Shown piece by piece: positions 39,601 through 49,903 of a DNA stretch of 64,000 bases. The translations under genes were made by a program, and so were the position numbers. Each line of letters opens with the position of its first letter. Position 1 is the stretch's first letter. The stretch comes from Prosthecobacter sp. (GTDB lineage Bacteria > Verrucomicrobiota > Verrucomicrobiia > Verrucomicrobiales > Verrucomicrobiaceae). The stretch is taken from NCBI RefSeq assembly GCF_034366625.1, contig NZ_JAXMIH010000023.1:1-64000 (forward strand). Direction: 5' to 3'. The notes under the pieces were generated by a model that made no database searches, was not told where the DNA came from, and saw only the letters and a list, made by a program, of their open reading frames with translations.

Positions 39601-40395
39601 TCAGACCTTCAGACACGCCCTGAAAAACCGCAGCGTGTCCGCGAGATGCGCATGCCAGTAGTCCCAGGTGTGGCCGCCGGGAAACTCCTCATACACATGC
39701 GGAATGCCCGCCGCCTCCAAATCGCGATGCAGCGTGCGGTTGTGCTCGATCAAGGCATCCTCGGTGCCACAGTCGAAGCGGAGATGCGGCAGGCGCTGGC
39801 TCAGTTTCGCGCAATCAATCACGGCAAGCGGCTCAATGTCGGTTAGATCGAACTCGGTCATCGTTTCCTCCACGAACCCCTGCATCTGCGTCACATTCGT
39901 GATGCTGCTGTGCGCGCTGATGCCGGCGAATTTCTTCGGATGCAGCACGCCGAGCCGCAATGCTCCGTAACCACCCATCGACAGCCCGCTGATGAAGCGT
40001 GGTGTGTCCTTGCACCTCGTATCGACCGCCGCCGCCGCTTCCGGCACTTCATCCACGATCCAGCTCGCATAATCGGCATCACGATGCCGCAAGTAGCCCG
40101 ATCCATCGCCCCACAAACCGTCCGATGGCATCGCCAGCATCATCGGCGGCAGGTTTTCCTCCTTGATGAGGCGGTCCAGCACGCGATGCGCGCCGCCCTT
40201 GAACAACCAGGCCCAGTGACTGCCATACACACCGTGCAGCAGGACCACCAGTGGCAGCTTCCCTGCTTTCACATCCGGCGGCACATAGAAACTGATGTCC
40301 ACACGCCGCCGCAATGCCGCTGACTTCACGGTGACGTGAAGCATGCCGCCGCCGAACAAAGCTGTGTCGGAAATCTCAATGGTGCGGAAACTCAT
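39601..40395 (-). CDS. Esterase-D/PHB-depolymerase-type alpha/beta hydrolase
   Basis: 264 aa, no clear signal peptide. VVLLHGVYGSHWAW (oxyanion), elbow GLSMGGYGALRLG (about residue 140), FDCGTEDALIEHN with Asp and EFPGGHTWDYW with His complete the triad of the putative-esterase family. Its start overlaps the stop of the DUF1501 gene upstream by ATGA, so it belongs to the long minus-strand operon. Confidence 0.88.
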   Translation of the reverse strand: MSFRTIEISDTALFGGGMLHVTVKSAALRRRVDISFYVPPDVKAGKLPLVVLLHGVYGSHWAWLFKGGAHRVLDRLIKEENLPPMMLAMPSDGLWGDGSGYLRHRDADYASWIVDEVPEAAAAVDTRCKDTPRFISGLSMGGYGALRLGVLHPKKFAGISAHSSITNVTQMQGFVEETMTEFDLTDIEPLAVIDCAKLSQRLPHLRFDCGTEDALIEHNRTLHRDLEAAGIPHVYEEFPGGHTWDYWHAHLADTLRFFRACLKV

Positions 40396-41798
40396 GCGAG
40401 GATGTCCTTGATCACCTTCGCGCCTTCCACGCCGCTCAGCCTCGCATCCAAGCCCTGGAATTTGAAGCTGAAGGCGTCGTGCTTGATGCCCATCTGATGC
40501 AGCATGGTCGCGTGCAGGTCATGCACGGTGGTGATCTTCTCCACCGCCGCGTAGCCGAGGTCGTCGGTGGCGCCGTGGACGATGCCACCCTGGATGCCAG
40601 CGCCCGCCATCCACACGGACATCGCTTTGTTGTGATGATCGCGCCCGCTGCCGCCTTGCGACATCGGGGTGCGGCCGAATTCGCCGGCCCAGACGATAAG
40701 CGTCTCGTCCAACATGCCGCGTTGTTTGAGATCGGTGATGAGCGCCATGCACGCGCGGTCGATTTCCTTCGCCTTGAGCGCCACGCCGTCCTTCACGCCG
40801 CCGTGGTGGTCCCAGTCTTTGTGGTAGAGCTGGATGAAGCGCGTGCCGCGCTCGGCGAGACGACGTGCGAGCAGGCAGTTTGAGGCGAAGGAGCCGTCTC
40901 CAGGCTGGCAGCCGTAGAGTTCGAGTGTTTTGGCACCTTCAGCGCTCACATCCATCAAATCCGGCACACTGGCCTGCATCTGGAAGGCCATCTCATACTG
41001 CGCGATGCGTGTGGCGATCTCGGGATCATCGACGAGCGCGTCGTGCTGCTTGTTGAGTGCGTTGATCGCCGCCACATCGGCTCCTTGGCGATCACGCGTG
41101 ACGCCGCCGGGATTCGTGAGATACAACACGGGATCACCTTTGGCGCGAAGCTGCACGCCTTGATACTTCGAAGGCAAAAAGCCGCTGCTCCACTGCCGCG
41201 CGGCGATGGGCTGGTTCTGTCCGCCTTGGCCCAGCGAGGTCAGCACGACGAAGCCCGGCAGATCGGCTGCCTCGGTGCCGAGTCCATAGGTGATCCACGA
41301 ACCCATGCTCGGCCTGCCCGCGATTTGCGAACCGGTGTTCATGAACATGTGCGCGGGATCATGATTGATCGCGTCGGTGGTCATGCTGCGGATGAGGCAG
41401 ATGTCGTCGATCACGCTGCCGATCTGCGGAAACAGCTCGCAGATCTCGACTTGGTTCTTCCCGAACTTCGCGAACTTGTGCTGCGGCCCGAAGCAGTTCA
41501 GCGGCTTGCCTTGAAGCTGCGCGAGCTGCTGCCCCTTCGTGAACGACTCCGGCATCGGCTTGCCATCCATCTCCGCGAGCTTCGGCTTCGGATCAAACGT
41601 CTCCAAATGCGATGGTCCTCCCGCCATCGTGAGCCAGATCACACGTTTCGCCTTCTGTGGCAGCGGTAGTGTGCCGAGAACACCACGCATCGGTGCTGCC
41701 ATGGCTGGCTTCATCAACGAAGCGAGCGCGACGGCTCCGAGCCCCTGGGATGCTCTGCCGAGAAAAGCGCGACGATGGAGTGGTGTGAGTGTGTTCAT
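40392..41798 (-). CDS. DUF1501 twin-arginine protein, copy 1
   Basis: 468 aa. Tat-type N terminus (LHRRAFLGRASQGLG). DUF1501 is a sulfatase/alkaline-phosphatase-like fold abundant in Planctomycetes and Verrucomicrobia: IWLTMAGGPSHLETFDPKP, NHDPAHMFMNTGSQIAGRPSMGSW, GEFGRTPMSQGGSGRDHHN and THE late HATMLHQMGI. Usually paired with DUF1549/1553 cytochromes for degradation of complex substrates. ATG 41798 overlaps the heme protein stop. Very similar to copy 2 at 45357. Confidence 0.92.
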   Translation of the reverse strand: MNTLTPLHRRAFLGRASQGLGAVALASLMKPAMAAPMRGVLGTLPLPQKAKRVIWLTMAGGPSHLETFDPKPKLAEMDGKPMPESFTKGQQLAQLQGKPLNCFGPQHKFAKFGKNQVEICELFPQIGSVIDDICLIRSMTTDAINHDPAHMFMNTGSQIAGRPSMGSWITYGLGTEAADLPGFVVLTSLGQGGQNQPIAARQWSSGFLPSKYQGVQLRAKGDPVLYLTNPGGVTRDRQGADVAAINALNKQHDALVDDPEIATRIAQYEMAFQMQASVPDLMDVSAEGAKTLELYGCQPGDGSFASNCLLARRLAERGTRFIQLYHKDWDHHGGVKDGVALKAKEIDRACMALITDLKQRGMLDETLIVWAGEFGRTPMSQGGSGRDHHNKAMSVWMAGAGIQGGIVHGATDDLGYAAVEKITTVHDLHATMLHQMGIKHDAFSFKFQGLDARLSGVEGAKVIKDILA

Positions 41799-44320
41799 GG
41801 CTTCTTGGAACTCGGTTTCTTGCCGAGATTTTTCAGTTCTTCTTCGGTCCACATCATCATGCGGCCTTTGTTGGCCTCGCGGATGTCGGTGACGGCTTTC
41901 GTTTCGACGGGCGAGCCGTTATGTTCCCACTCACGGCGGAGGTAGGTGAGCACGCCGGCGATGTCTTCGTCTGTGAGCTGCGGCAGCGGCGGCATGGCGA
42001 GGTTGTAGGTGCGGCCGCTGACCTTTACGGGACCGGCGAGTCCATGCATGACGATGCGGGCGAGGATGTCGGGCTTGCCGAGCACCCATTCGCTATCGAC
42101 GAGCGGCGGGGCAAGGCCGTCGAGGCCAAAACCATGCGGCTGATGGCAGGCGGCGCAGAGGGTGGCGTAAACGGTTTTGCCTTTCTCAAACAGAGCCGTC
42201 TGCGCCTCGGTGAGCGGCACGATGACGGGTGGTTTGGGTGCTCCAGGTTTGCCGGGCCAGGCGAGGCTGGCCTCGACGCTGGCGAAGAGTTTTGCGCTCG
42301 TCTTGTCGCTCATCGCGGACTTGAGTGTCTTCAGTGATGCAGGCGCGGCATCGAGCCAGAGGAGCTTTGGAGGCGTCTTGGATTTGGGATCACCGCTGGT
42401 GGCGAGACCTTTGATGGCGGCGACTTGCATCGCTCCGGCCTGCGGCTGCGCGGCGGCGAGATCGAGCAGCTCTTCAAACGGCCCAGCCTTGCCCGCCTGC
42501 GCGACGAGCGCGGCCAGCGACTCGATCACGGGCATGATTTGCGCGCCGTTGTCTTTCGAGAGCTGCGCTGCGAGCACTTTGACAAACGCTGCCTCTTTGC
42601 CGCGTAATCCGGTGAGCGCGCCTTCGCGGATGAGGGCGTTTTTGCCGTTGCTGGCGAGCAGTTTCGCCACGGCGGCATCGGCGTCGGGAAGATTGAGCGA
42701 GGTGAGCTTGATGGAGAGATGCGCGAGCACGAGCGGTTGTTTCTCCGTCGTCATGGCGAACAAATCAGGCGCCATGTCACGCGGGGCGATGCGCACGGCG
42801 GCGGCGCGCACTTGGGTGTCTTTGTCGGTTAAAATGGGGCGCAGCAGGTCCGGTGTGATTGCAGCGAGGCCATCGAGCGTCCACAGCGCGTGCAGTCGGG
42901 CGAGTGCGTGCTCATGTTTCAGCATCTCTTTGAGTGCGGGCACTGCGGAGGCATCGCCAGACTCGACGATGAGGCGCTGCGCGGTGTCGCGCACCCAGCC
43001 GTTCTCGTGGGTTAGCATTTTCACTTCTTTGCTGACCTTCACGACTGGCGGGCGCTCTTTCGTGTCCGGCACGATGCGCCAGATGCGGCCTTGATTGAAG
43101 GGCTGATGGAGTTTCCGCGCCTCGATGTTCGCGATGAGGTAATGCGTGAGGAAGCTCTGGTGCTGGATGATGCCGCGATACATGTCCACGAGGTAGAGCG
43201 CGCCGTCGGGGCCGTTCGCGGCCTGCACGGGGCGGAAGCGCTCGTCGGTGGAGGTGAGGAATTCTTTGGCCTTCGCGGTGTTCGTGGCCTTCGGGATGCC
43301 ATCGGTCTCGCTCATGGTGAAGCGCTTCACCAAGTTCGCGCAAGGCTCGGGCACGAAGGCGTTGCCGCGATACGCGGCGGGGAAGGCATCGCCACGATAA
43401 ATGAGCGCACCGCAGGTGCCGGTGGGCCTCGTCAGCTTGCCGTCGGCGCTCAATGTTTTCGCGTCATAACCACGATTCACGCCGGGCGTGGGATGCGATG
43501 GATACAGCGTCTGATCGGCGGCAAGCTTCGCATTGATGCTGGCAGCGGTGCGCAGCAGCGGATTCTTCGTGAAAGCCTCCGTGGGCAGCAAATCGGCGCG
43601 CAGCATGTCGGAGTTGTAGTTGAAGTAGAGCCTGCCGAAGTCGTCCTGGCAAAGCCCCCACTGACCGCGACCGAGGCCGGTGTCCTTCATCCACACGCCG
43701 CCGCGAAGCTTGAAGCGCGTGGCGTAGCCCGCGCTCCAGATCGCGTTGTCCATCGCCCACACGGGCGTGTTCGCCATGTGCTCGGGCTGACCACCGAGCG
43801 TGCCGTAGTCGGTGGCGACAATGTCCTTCACGTCCGCCTTGCCATCGCCATCCGTGTCTTTGCAGAAGAACAAGTTCGGCGGCACGGCGATCAAGGCACC
43901 GCCGTTCACAGCCAGCACCGCACGCGGCATCACGACGTTGTCGAGGAACGCCGTCGCCTTGTCCATGCGCCCGTCGCCATCGGTGTCTTCGAGCAGCGAA
44001 ACACGGCCTGTCGGCTGCTTTTCATCCGTTCCCGGAAGATCGCGCATGTAGCCGCGCATCTCGACGACGTAGAGCCTGCCCTGGTCATCAAAGCTCATCG
44101 CCACCGGAGCCTCGATCATCGGCTCAGCAGCCACCAACTCGACACGGAAGCCTTTTTCGACCGCGAAAGTCTTCATCTCCTCCTCCGGCGAAAGCGGGGC
44201 CGGCGGTGGTAGCTTGAACTTCAACTCCACCTTCTCCGGCCCGGCGTTCTTTTGGTGAACAGCGATGACAGGCAAGGCGAGGGCAAAAAGCGAGAGGCAG
44301 GTGAGGAATGTGGCGCGCAT
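41795..44320 (-). CDS. PVC-type membrane-bound dehydrogenase-like protein with HEAT and heme domains
   Basis: 841 aa. Signal peptide; residues about 45-400 form a beta-propeller glucose/sorbosone-dehydrogenase-like region with Ca sites (EDTDGDGRMDK, DTDGDGKADVKD); about 410-640 are HEAT-like repeats; the C-terminal c-type cytochrome has CAACHQPHG heme attachment and a late Met in YNLAMPPL. The combination defines the PVC-type heme-binding proteins. It probably oxidises sugars or alcohols in the periplasm. Confidence 0.9.
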   Translation of the reverse strand: MRATFLTCLSLFALALPVIAVHQKNAGPEKVELKFKLPPPAPLSPEEEMKTFAVEKGFRVELVAAEPMIEAPVAMSFDDQGRLYVVEMRGYMRDLPGTDEKQPTGRVSLLEDTDGDGRMDKATAFLDNVVMPRAVLAVNGGALIAVPPNLFFCKDTDGDGKADVKDIVATDYGTLGGQPEHMANTPVWAMDNAIWSAGYATRFKLRGGVWMKDTGLGRGQWGLCQDDFGRLYFNYNSDMLRADLLPTEAFTKNPLLRTAASINAKLAADQTLYPSHPTPGVNRGYDAKTLSADGKLTRPTGTCGALIYRGDAFPAAYRGNAFVPEPCANLVKRFTMSETDGIPKATNTAKAKEFLTSTDERFRPVQAANGPDGALYLVDMYRGIIQHQSFLTHYLIANIEARKLHQPFNQGRIWRIVPDTKERPPVVKVSKEVKMLTHENGWVRDTAQRLIVESGDASAVPALKEMLKHEHALARLHALWTLDGLAAITPDLLRPILTDKDTQVRAAAVRIAPRDMAPDLFAMTTEKQPLVLAHLSIKLTSLNLPDADAAVAKLLASNGKNALIREGALTGLRGKEAAFVKVLAAQLSKDNGAQIMPVIESLAALVAQAGKAGPFEELLDLAAAQPQAGAMQVAAIKGLATSGDPKSKTPPKLLWLDAAPASLKTLKSAMSDKTSAKLFASVEASLAWPGKPGAPKPPVIVPLTEAQTALFEKGKTVYATLCAACHQPHGFGLDGLAPPLVDSEWVLGKPDILARIVMHGLAGPVKVSGRTYNLAMPPLPQLTDEDIAGVLTYLRREWEHNGSPVETKAVTDIREANKGRMMMWTEEELKNLGKKPSSKKP

Positions 44321-44424
44321 GGGGGGAGGGAAATGGTCAAGGCTATGCCGGTCAAGGAGTCAAGAGGTCAAGAAGGTCGCTGGCACGATACTTGACCCCG
44401 CCTTGACCATCTTGACCAGAATCG

Positions 44425-45360
44425 TCATTTCTTCGGCTTCGCCGCTTTGCGCTCGGAAGCATTGATGGTGATCGCCGGTGTCGGATCGCTTTTGCCAGCG
44501 AAAGTGTTCCAAGCTTGCTGAAACACCGCCGCATCACGCACATCGCCTTCTGCGATCAGCCATTGGTAGCGGAGCTTGAACGGAGCCTCGGCGGTGGCTT
44601 TGCCCTTTGGGAACATGCCAAAGCGTCCGTAGTCGCGGTAGGCGGAGGTGGCGGTGTCTTTCGGGTTGTCGGGATGATTCAGGATGACGACGGTGAAGGT
44701 CTTGCCCTCGATGGTAAAGACCTCGGCGGCCCAGGGCAGGTCTTTGACTTTGTGCGCGTCGATTTTCTCGCCTGGGAAGATGTAGGTCGTGCTTTGCGTG
44801 TCCACGAGTTCGCTCGGGCGAAACTGCGCACCGGCGTGCTCGGGGTCGCCACTGATGTCCGCCTCGCCGCTGACGGTTTTGATGGCGCTGTTCATCTCGA
44901 TGCCGAGGTAGAAGGGCTTTGCGGGCGTGGTGAAGGTGAAGCGGCGTTCTTCGGTGAGGAAGGGCGCGGTGGTGTCGCCCTGCCAGTCGATGTGCGCGGT
45001 GAAGGCGTTGTCGCCGGGCGTGACCTTCGTCACGACCTGATCGCCACCCTTCATGTGCCAGCGGTCATACGATTTGCCGCCGTAGGCGATCTTGCTGAAG
45101 CCGAGGAAGATGCCGCGATGATGCGTGTAAGCGAAGCCGGGACCTTTCGTCAAGCGCGTGGCGCCGCTGGCATCAAAGACGTGCAGATACGGCTTGTAGG
45201 TGTCGTGGTGCTTCTCCGGCGTGCTGAGATCATTCGCCATCATGAGCTTGGCGACGACTTTGTCGCCGTTGGCGACAGCGACGTGGTCTTTGTCCGCAAC
45301 AGTTATGTCGAAGGCTTGTGCGTGAAACGCGAGGGCGAGGAATAGCAGGGTGTTTTTCAT
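44425..45360 (-). CDS. DUF6807 (PmoA-like) exported protein
   Basis: 311 aa. Signal peptide (MKNTLLFLALAFHAQA). DUF6807 features: HHDTYKPYLHVFDASG, GPGFAYTHHRGIFLGFSKI, RWHMKGGDQ, ILNHPDNP. The family occurs in catabolic operons with DUF1501 and sulfatases; despite the PmoA name in some databases it is not a methane monooxygenase. The start overlaps the stop of DUF1501 copy 2. The 104 nt upstream of 44321 carry GTCAAG/CTTGAC repeats. Confidence 0.86.
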   Translation of the reverse strand: MKNTLLFLALAFHAQAFDITVADKDHVAVANGDKVVAKLMMANDLSTPEKHHDTYKPYLHVFDASGATRLTKGPGFAYTHHRGIFLGFSKIAYGGKSYDRWHMKGGDQVVTKVTPGDNAFTAHIDWQGDTTAPFLTEERRFTFTTPAKPFYLGIEMNSAIKTVSGEADISGDPEHAGAQFRPSELVDTQSTTYIFPGEKIDAHKVKDLPWAAEVFTIEGKTFTVVILNHPDNPKDTATSAYRDYGRFGMFPKGKATAEAPFKLRYQWLIAEGDVRDAAVFQQAWNTFAGKSDPTPAITINASERKAAKPKK

Positions 45361-46775
45361 GAGAGGATGGTCTTGATGACTTTTGCTCCTTCGACGCCCG
45401 TCAGCTTTGCATCAAGGCCTTGAAACTTGAAACTGAAGGCGTCGTGCTGGATGCCGAGCTGGTGCAGCATCGTGGCGTGGAGGTCGTGGACGGTGGTGAT
45501 GTTTTCCTGGGCGGCGTAGCCGAGATCATCGGTGCTGCCGTAAGTGATGCCGCGCTGCACTCCGGCGCCAGCGAGCCACATGGACATGGCTTTGTTGTGG
45601 TGATCGCGGCCGATGGGGCCTTTGTTGCCTTGCGCCATCGGGGTGCGGCCAAATTCGCCACTGAAGACGATGAGCGTGTCGTCAAACATGCCGCGCTGCT
45701 TCAGATCAGTGATGAGCGCCATGCAGGCGCGATCAACTTCTTTGGCGCGGAGCGGCAATTCTTCGCGGAGCAGGCTGTGGTGGTCCCAATCGCGATGGTA
45801 GAGCTGGATGAAGCGTGTGCCGCGTTCGGCCAAACGGCGGGCGAGCAAGCAATTCGACGCGAAGGAGCCGTCGCCGGGTTGGCAGCCGTAGAGTTCGAGT
45901 GTTTTGGTGCCTTCGGCGCTCACGTCCATCAAATCGGGCACGCTGGCCTGCATCTGGAAGGCCATCTCATACTGCGCGATGCGTGTGGCGATCTCAGGAT
46001 CATCGCAAAGCGAGGCGTGTTGTTTGTTCAGCGCATTGATTGCGGCCACGTCCGCGCCTTGTCGATCACGCGTGATGCCGTTCGGGCTGGTGAGATACAA
46101 AACAGGATCGCCCTGCGAGCGAAGCTGCACGCCTTGGAACTTCGACGGCAAGAAGCCGCTGCTCCACTGTCGCGCGGAGATGGGCTGCGGGTTGCGGCCT
46201 TTGCCGGTGGAGTTTAGCACGACGAAGCCAGGCAGATCTTCCGCCTCGCTGCCGAGTCCATAGGTCACCCATGAGCCCATGCTGGGCCGTCCGGCGATCT
46301 GCGTGCCGGTGTTCATGAACATGTGCGCCGGATCGTGATTGATCGCGTCCGTGGTCATCGAGCGCACGAGGCAGATGTCATCGGCGACGCTGCCAATGTG
46401 CGGCAGCAACTCGGAAAGTTCCATCTGGCACTTTCCATACTTCTGGAAGCGAAACATCGGTCCCTTGCACACGAGTTTCTGCCCCTGAAGCTGCGCGAGC
46501 TGCTGTCCCTTCGTAAACGACCCTGGCATCGGCTTGCCGTCCATCTCCGCGAGCTTCGGTTTGTAGTCGAACAACTCCAATTGCGACGGTCCACCTGCCA
46601 TTGTGAGCCAGATGACGCGTTTCGCCTTCTGTGGAAAAGGGAAGGTGCCGAGCACGCCCCGTGAGGCTGCGCGAAGAAGCCCCGGGCTCATCAACGATGC
46701 CAGTGCCACTCCGCCGAGTCCTTGAGTCGCGCGGCCAAGAAAGGCGCGGCGAGTTTGAGCAGTGATCGAATTCAT
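45357..46775 (-). CDS. DUF1501 twin-arginine protein, copy 2
   Basis: 472 aa. Tat-type start (TRRAFLGRATQGLGG). Long blocks are identical to copy 1, including CSGEFGRTPMAQG-type and NCLLARRLAERGTRFIQLYH regions, so the two are recent paralogs. It starts 4 nt after the stop of the DUF1549/1553 gene, the usual operonic partner. Confidence 0.92.
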   Translation of the reverse strand: MNSITAQTRRAFLGRATQGLGGVALASLMSPGLLRAASRGVLGTFPFPQKAKRVIWLTMAGGPSQLELFDYKPKLAEMDGKPMPGSFTKGQQLAQLQGQKLVCKGPMFRFQKYGKCQMELSELLPHIGSVADDICLVRSMTTDAINHDPAHMFMNTGTQIAGRPSMGSWVTYGLGSEAEDLPGFVVLNSTGKGRNPQPISARQWSSGFLPSKFQGVQLRSQGDPVLYLTSPNGITRDRQGADVAAINALNKQHASLCDDPEIATRIAQYEMAFQMQASVPDLMDVSAEGTKTLELYGCQPGDGSFASNCLLARRLAERGTRFIQLYHRDWDHHSLLREELPLRAKEVDRACMALITDLKQRGMFDDTLIVFSGEFGRTPMAQGNKGPIGRDHHNKAMSMWLAGAGVQRGITYGSTDDLGYAAQENITTVHDLHATMLHQLGIQHDAFSFKFQGLDAKLTGVEGAKVIKTILS

Positions 46776-46778
46776 GGC

Positions 46779-49700
46779 TCAGCTCCGCGTGATTGTTTCG
46801 TGCAGATTGATCAGCACACGCGCGACGTGCGTCCAGGCGGCGAGTTCGCTCTTGTTCAGATTTACAGGTGTGGGAGCCGCGCCGGTTTTGAGCAGAGCTT
46901 CGGCAGCGGCGGGGTCTTGGGTGTAGTCGGCGAGGTGTTTCTCAAACAAGGCGGAGATCGTTTTCATCTCGTCAACGCTCGGTTGGCGCTGCAATGCTTG
47001 CTGGCAGGCCCAATTGATGCGTTTCGTGGCATCGCCGTTGCATTCGGTGAGGATGCGGGCGGCGAAGGCGCGGGCGGCTTCGACATACGTTGGATCATTC
47101 AACAGCACCAAGGCTTGCTGCGGGATGTTGGAGCGATTGCGCTCGGCGGTGCATTCTTCGCGGCTGGGGGCGTCGAAGGCGACCAGCGACGGATGCAGGA
47201 AGCTACGCTGCCACCAGGTGTACATGCCGCGGCGATACAAGCTTTCGCCGCTGTCGTTCTGCCACTCGCGCACTGGGAAGTTCAGGTTCTCCCAGTATTT
47301 GGCAGGCTGGTAGGGCTTCACGCTGGGGCCGCCGATTTTTGGCACGAGCAGGCCGGAGATGGCGAGGGCGTTGTCGCGCACGATTTCGGCATCAAGGCGG
47401 AAGGTGCTCTGGCGCGCGCATTCGCGGTTGTAAGGATCGGCGGCGGTGAGTTCCTTCGTGGAGGTGCTGACTTGCTTGTAAGTGTCACTGCTCACGATGA
47501 CGCGCACCATGTGCTGGAAGTCCCAGCCGCTGTCCATGAACTCGCAGGCGAGCCAGTCGAGCAGCGCAGGATTCACCGGCGGCTCGCCTTGCGCGCCGAG
47601 ATCATCGAGCACCTTGCTCAAACCGGTGCCGAAGAATTGCTTCCACAGGCGATTCATCACGGTGCGGGCGGTGAGCGGGTTTTCTTTGGAAACGAGCCAT
47701 TGTGCTAGATCGAGGCGCGTGAGGTCGCGGCCGTCGATTTTTGGTTTCGGCAAATAGCCGGGTAGCGATGCCTTCACGACTTCGCCGCTTTCATTCATCC
47801 AATCACCACGCGGCAGAATGCGCACGGTGCGTTTCGCTGTGTCGCTGATGGAGACGATGCACTTCGGCGCGTTGACCTCGAAGTCGGCCTTCTCTTTCTC
47901 GACGGTGGCGAGTTTGGTGCGCAGGTCGCTGAGTTCAGGAGCGATCTGCTTGAAGGCGGCTTCGAGTTTTTGTTTCTGCACAGGCGCACGTTTCTCCGGC
48001 GTGACTTTGAGGATGTCGGCGATCTCTTTGGCGGGCAGCGAAGTGGCTGGAGCGCGGAGAGGCTTCGGCGAATTGGTGGTGTTGAGGCGGAGATTGGCGA
48101 TCTCATGATTCTCGCCATAGGCAAAGGTGAGCGCGATGGTCACCGTCGTGTCCGCATCGGCAATCGGCTCGGCGAGTTCGAGGTAGAGCGATTGATCCGC
48201 GCCCGTGGCTCCGAGCACACCCCAGCCATTGTCTTTCTTGTCCGCGATGCCGTCGATGACGCTCGCAGCGGCAAGTTTTGGCTGTTCAAACGTGGCGCTG
48301 GCATGCGAGACGGCGAGCTTCGCCGGTTTGTTCTTCCTACCAGCGGAAAGGGCGACTTCGCTCAGCACGAAGTTGCCATTCGAGGCGAGGCCGATGCCGG
48401 GCGATTTGTCTTTCAACGCGTCAATGCGGATGCCGGTGATGCCCTGAGGAACCTTCGCCGTGATCGTGTAGGTTTCGGTGCCGTCGTTCTGCTGCCGCTC
48501 CACGCGCTTCTTATCAATGCTGCCGCGCACGATGCCGTCCTTGTCGGCCTTGAGCGCAACGTTTTTCTTCGCTGACGCGGAGGTGAGCGGCTTCAAAGGC
48601 TGCCACGAACCGCTGGTGATGACGGCTTCCAGCGCCTGCTTTTCCCAAGCAGCCTGCGCTGCCGCGAGATCGGGGCGCGGCTTGGCAAACTCTGCCTGCA
48701 AGGCGGCGAGACGCTTGGCGATGTCCGCCTGCTTCTTTTCGGCTTCGGCATCAAGCACCATCATGCCGGTCTCACGGCGGCCGATGAGCGGCTCTTTGAT
48801 GTCGGCGAAGAAGGCGCCGAGTGCATAGAAGTCGCGCTGATTGAAGGGATCAAACTTGTGATCGTGACACTGCGCGCAACCCGTCGTCTGTCCCATCCAG
48901 GCGTTGCCGATAGCGCGAACGCGGTCGGTGAGCATGCGCTGCTCGTAGTCCTTTGCCTGTGCACCGCCTTCCTCGGTGCTGAGGATGAGCCGGTTGAAGG
49001 CGGAGCCGACTTTGGTCTCCTGATTCGTATCGGGCATCAGGTCGCCCGCGATCTGCTCGATCGTGAAGCGGTCGAAGCGCTTGTTCGTGTTGAAGGCTTT
49101 GATGACGTAATCGCGGTAAGGCCAGACGTTGTGCGAATTGTCGCTGTGGTAGCCGATGGTGTCCGCAAAGCGCACCACATCGAGCCAGCCGATGGCCATG
49201 CGCTCACCGTAGTGCGGGTTCTTGAGCACGCGATCCACCATCTGCGCGTAGGCGTCGGGCGTGGTGTCCTTTTCAAACGCCGCCACTTCCTCCGGCGTCG
49301 GTGGCAGGCCGAGCAGATCGAAATACACACGGCGGATCAACGTGCGCTTGTCCGCCTGCGGCGACGGCTTGAGTCCGATCTCCGCGAGACGCTTCTGCAC
49401 CAGCACATCCACGCCGTTCTTGCCCGCCGGGATCGCCGCCTTCACCGGTTTTTCATAAGCCCAGTGCTGCTGATAGCCCGCGCCCTGCTCGATCCACTTC
49501 TTGAGAATGTCCTTCTGCCGCTGCGTGAGCTTCTTGTGCGTGTCCGGCGGGGGCATGAGATCGTCTTCGTCATCGGTGAGAATGCGGGCGACGAGTTCGC
49601 TGTCCTTCACCTCGCCCGGCACAAAAGCCTTCGCCGTGATGGCCTCCGCACGGATGTCGAGCCGCAGATCGGCCTCGCGATGCTTCGGATCATTGCCGTG

Positions 49701-49829
49701 GCAGTAGAAGCAGTTGTCCGACAAAATCGGTCGCACATCACGGTTGAACTCGATCTTTGCCGGCACCGGCGGTTCGGCGGCGCTGACGCTGATAGTGGCG
49801 AAAGCGGTGAAGAGGAGGGTTTTGTTCAT
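46779..49829 (-). CDS. DUF1549/DUF1553 planctomycete-type cytochrome protein
   Basis: 1016 aa. Signal peptide, then a planctomycete cytochrome-C domain (RPILSDNCFYCHGND, CxxCH), DUF1549 (YFDLLGLPPTPEEV, GERMAIGWLDVVRFADTIG), a second heme-type CAQCHDHKFDP, a middle beta-domain, and C-terminal DUF1553 (NRLWKQFFGTGLSKVLDDLG). Works with DUF1501 proteins in periplasmic degradation of complex substrates; mechanism unknown. ATG 49829 gives a proper signal peptide. Confidence 0.94.
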   Translation of the reverse strand: MNKTLLFTAFATISVSAAEPPVPAKIEFNRDVRPILSDNCFYCHGNDPKHREADLRLDIRAEAITAKAFVPGEVKDSELVARILTDDEDDLMPPPDTHKKLTQRQKDILKKWIEQGAGYQQHWAYEKPVKAAIPAGKNGVDVLVQKRLAEIGLKPSPQADKRTLIRRVYFDLLGLPPTPEEVAAFEKDTTPDAYAQMVDRVLKNPHYGERMAIGWLDVVRFADTIGYHSDNSHNVWPYRDYVIKAFNTNKRFDRFTIEQIAGDLMPDTNQETKVGSAFNRLILSTEEGGAQAKDYEQRMLTDRVRAIGNAWMGQTTGCAQCHDHKFDPFNQRDFYALGAFFADIKEPLIGRRETGMMVLDAEAEKKQADIAKRLAALQAEFAKPRPDLAAAQAAWEKQALEAVITSGSWQPLKPLTSASAKKNVALKADKDGIVRGSIDKKRVERQQNDGTETYTITAKVPQGITGIRIDALKDKSPGIGLASNGNFVLSEVALSAGRKNKPAKLAVSHASATFEQPKLAAASVIDGIADKKDNGWGVLGATGADQSLYLELAEPIADADTTVTIALTFAYGENHEIANLRLNTTNSPKPLRAPATSLPAKEIADILKVTPEKRAPVQKQKLEAAFKQIAPELSDLRTKLATVEKEKADFEVNAPKCIVSISDTAKRTVRILPRGDWMNESGEVVKASLPGYLPKPKIDGRDLTRLDLAQWLVSKENPLTARTVMNRLWKQFFGTGLSKVLDDLGAQGEPPVNPALLDWLACEFMDSGWDFQHMVRVIVSSDTYKQVSTSTKELTAADPYNRECARQSTFRLDAEIVRDNALAISGLLVPKIGGPSVKPYQPAKYWENLNFPVREWQNDSGESLYRRGMYTWWQRSFLHPSLVAFDAPSREECTAERNRSNIPQQALVLLNDPTYVEAARAFAARILTECNGDATKRINWACQQALQRQPSVDEMKTISALFEKHLADYTQDPAAAEALLKTGAAPTPVNLNKSELAAWTHVARVLINLHETITRS

Positions 49830-49903
49830 AAAATTAGGGGCCAAGAATACGAAGGAACAGCCTGTGATATTCTCACAATGGACATGGCATATCCAGCATT
49901 GGC

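Noticed and set aside
44321-44424. GTCAAG/CTTGAC repeats as a regulatory array
   Set aside because: Short, irregular and in a gap between operon genes; weak pairing only, no clear site spacing.
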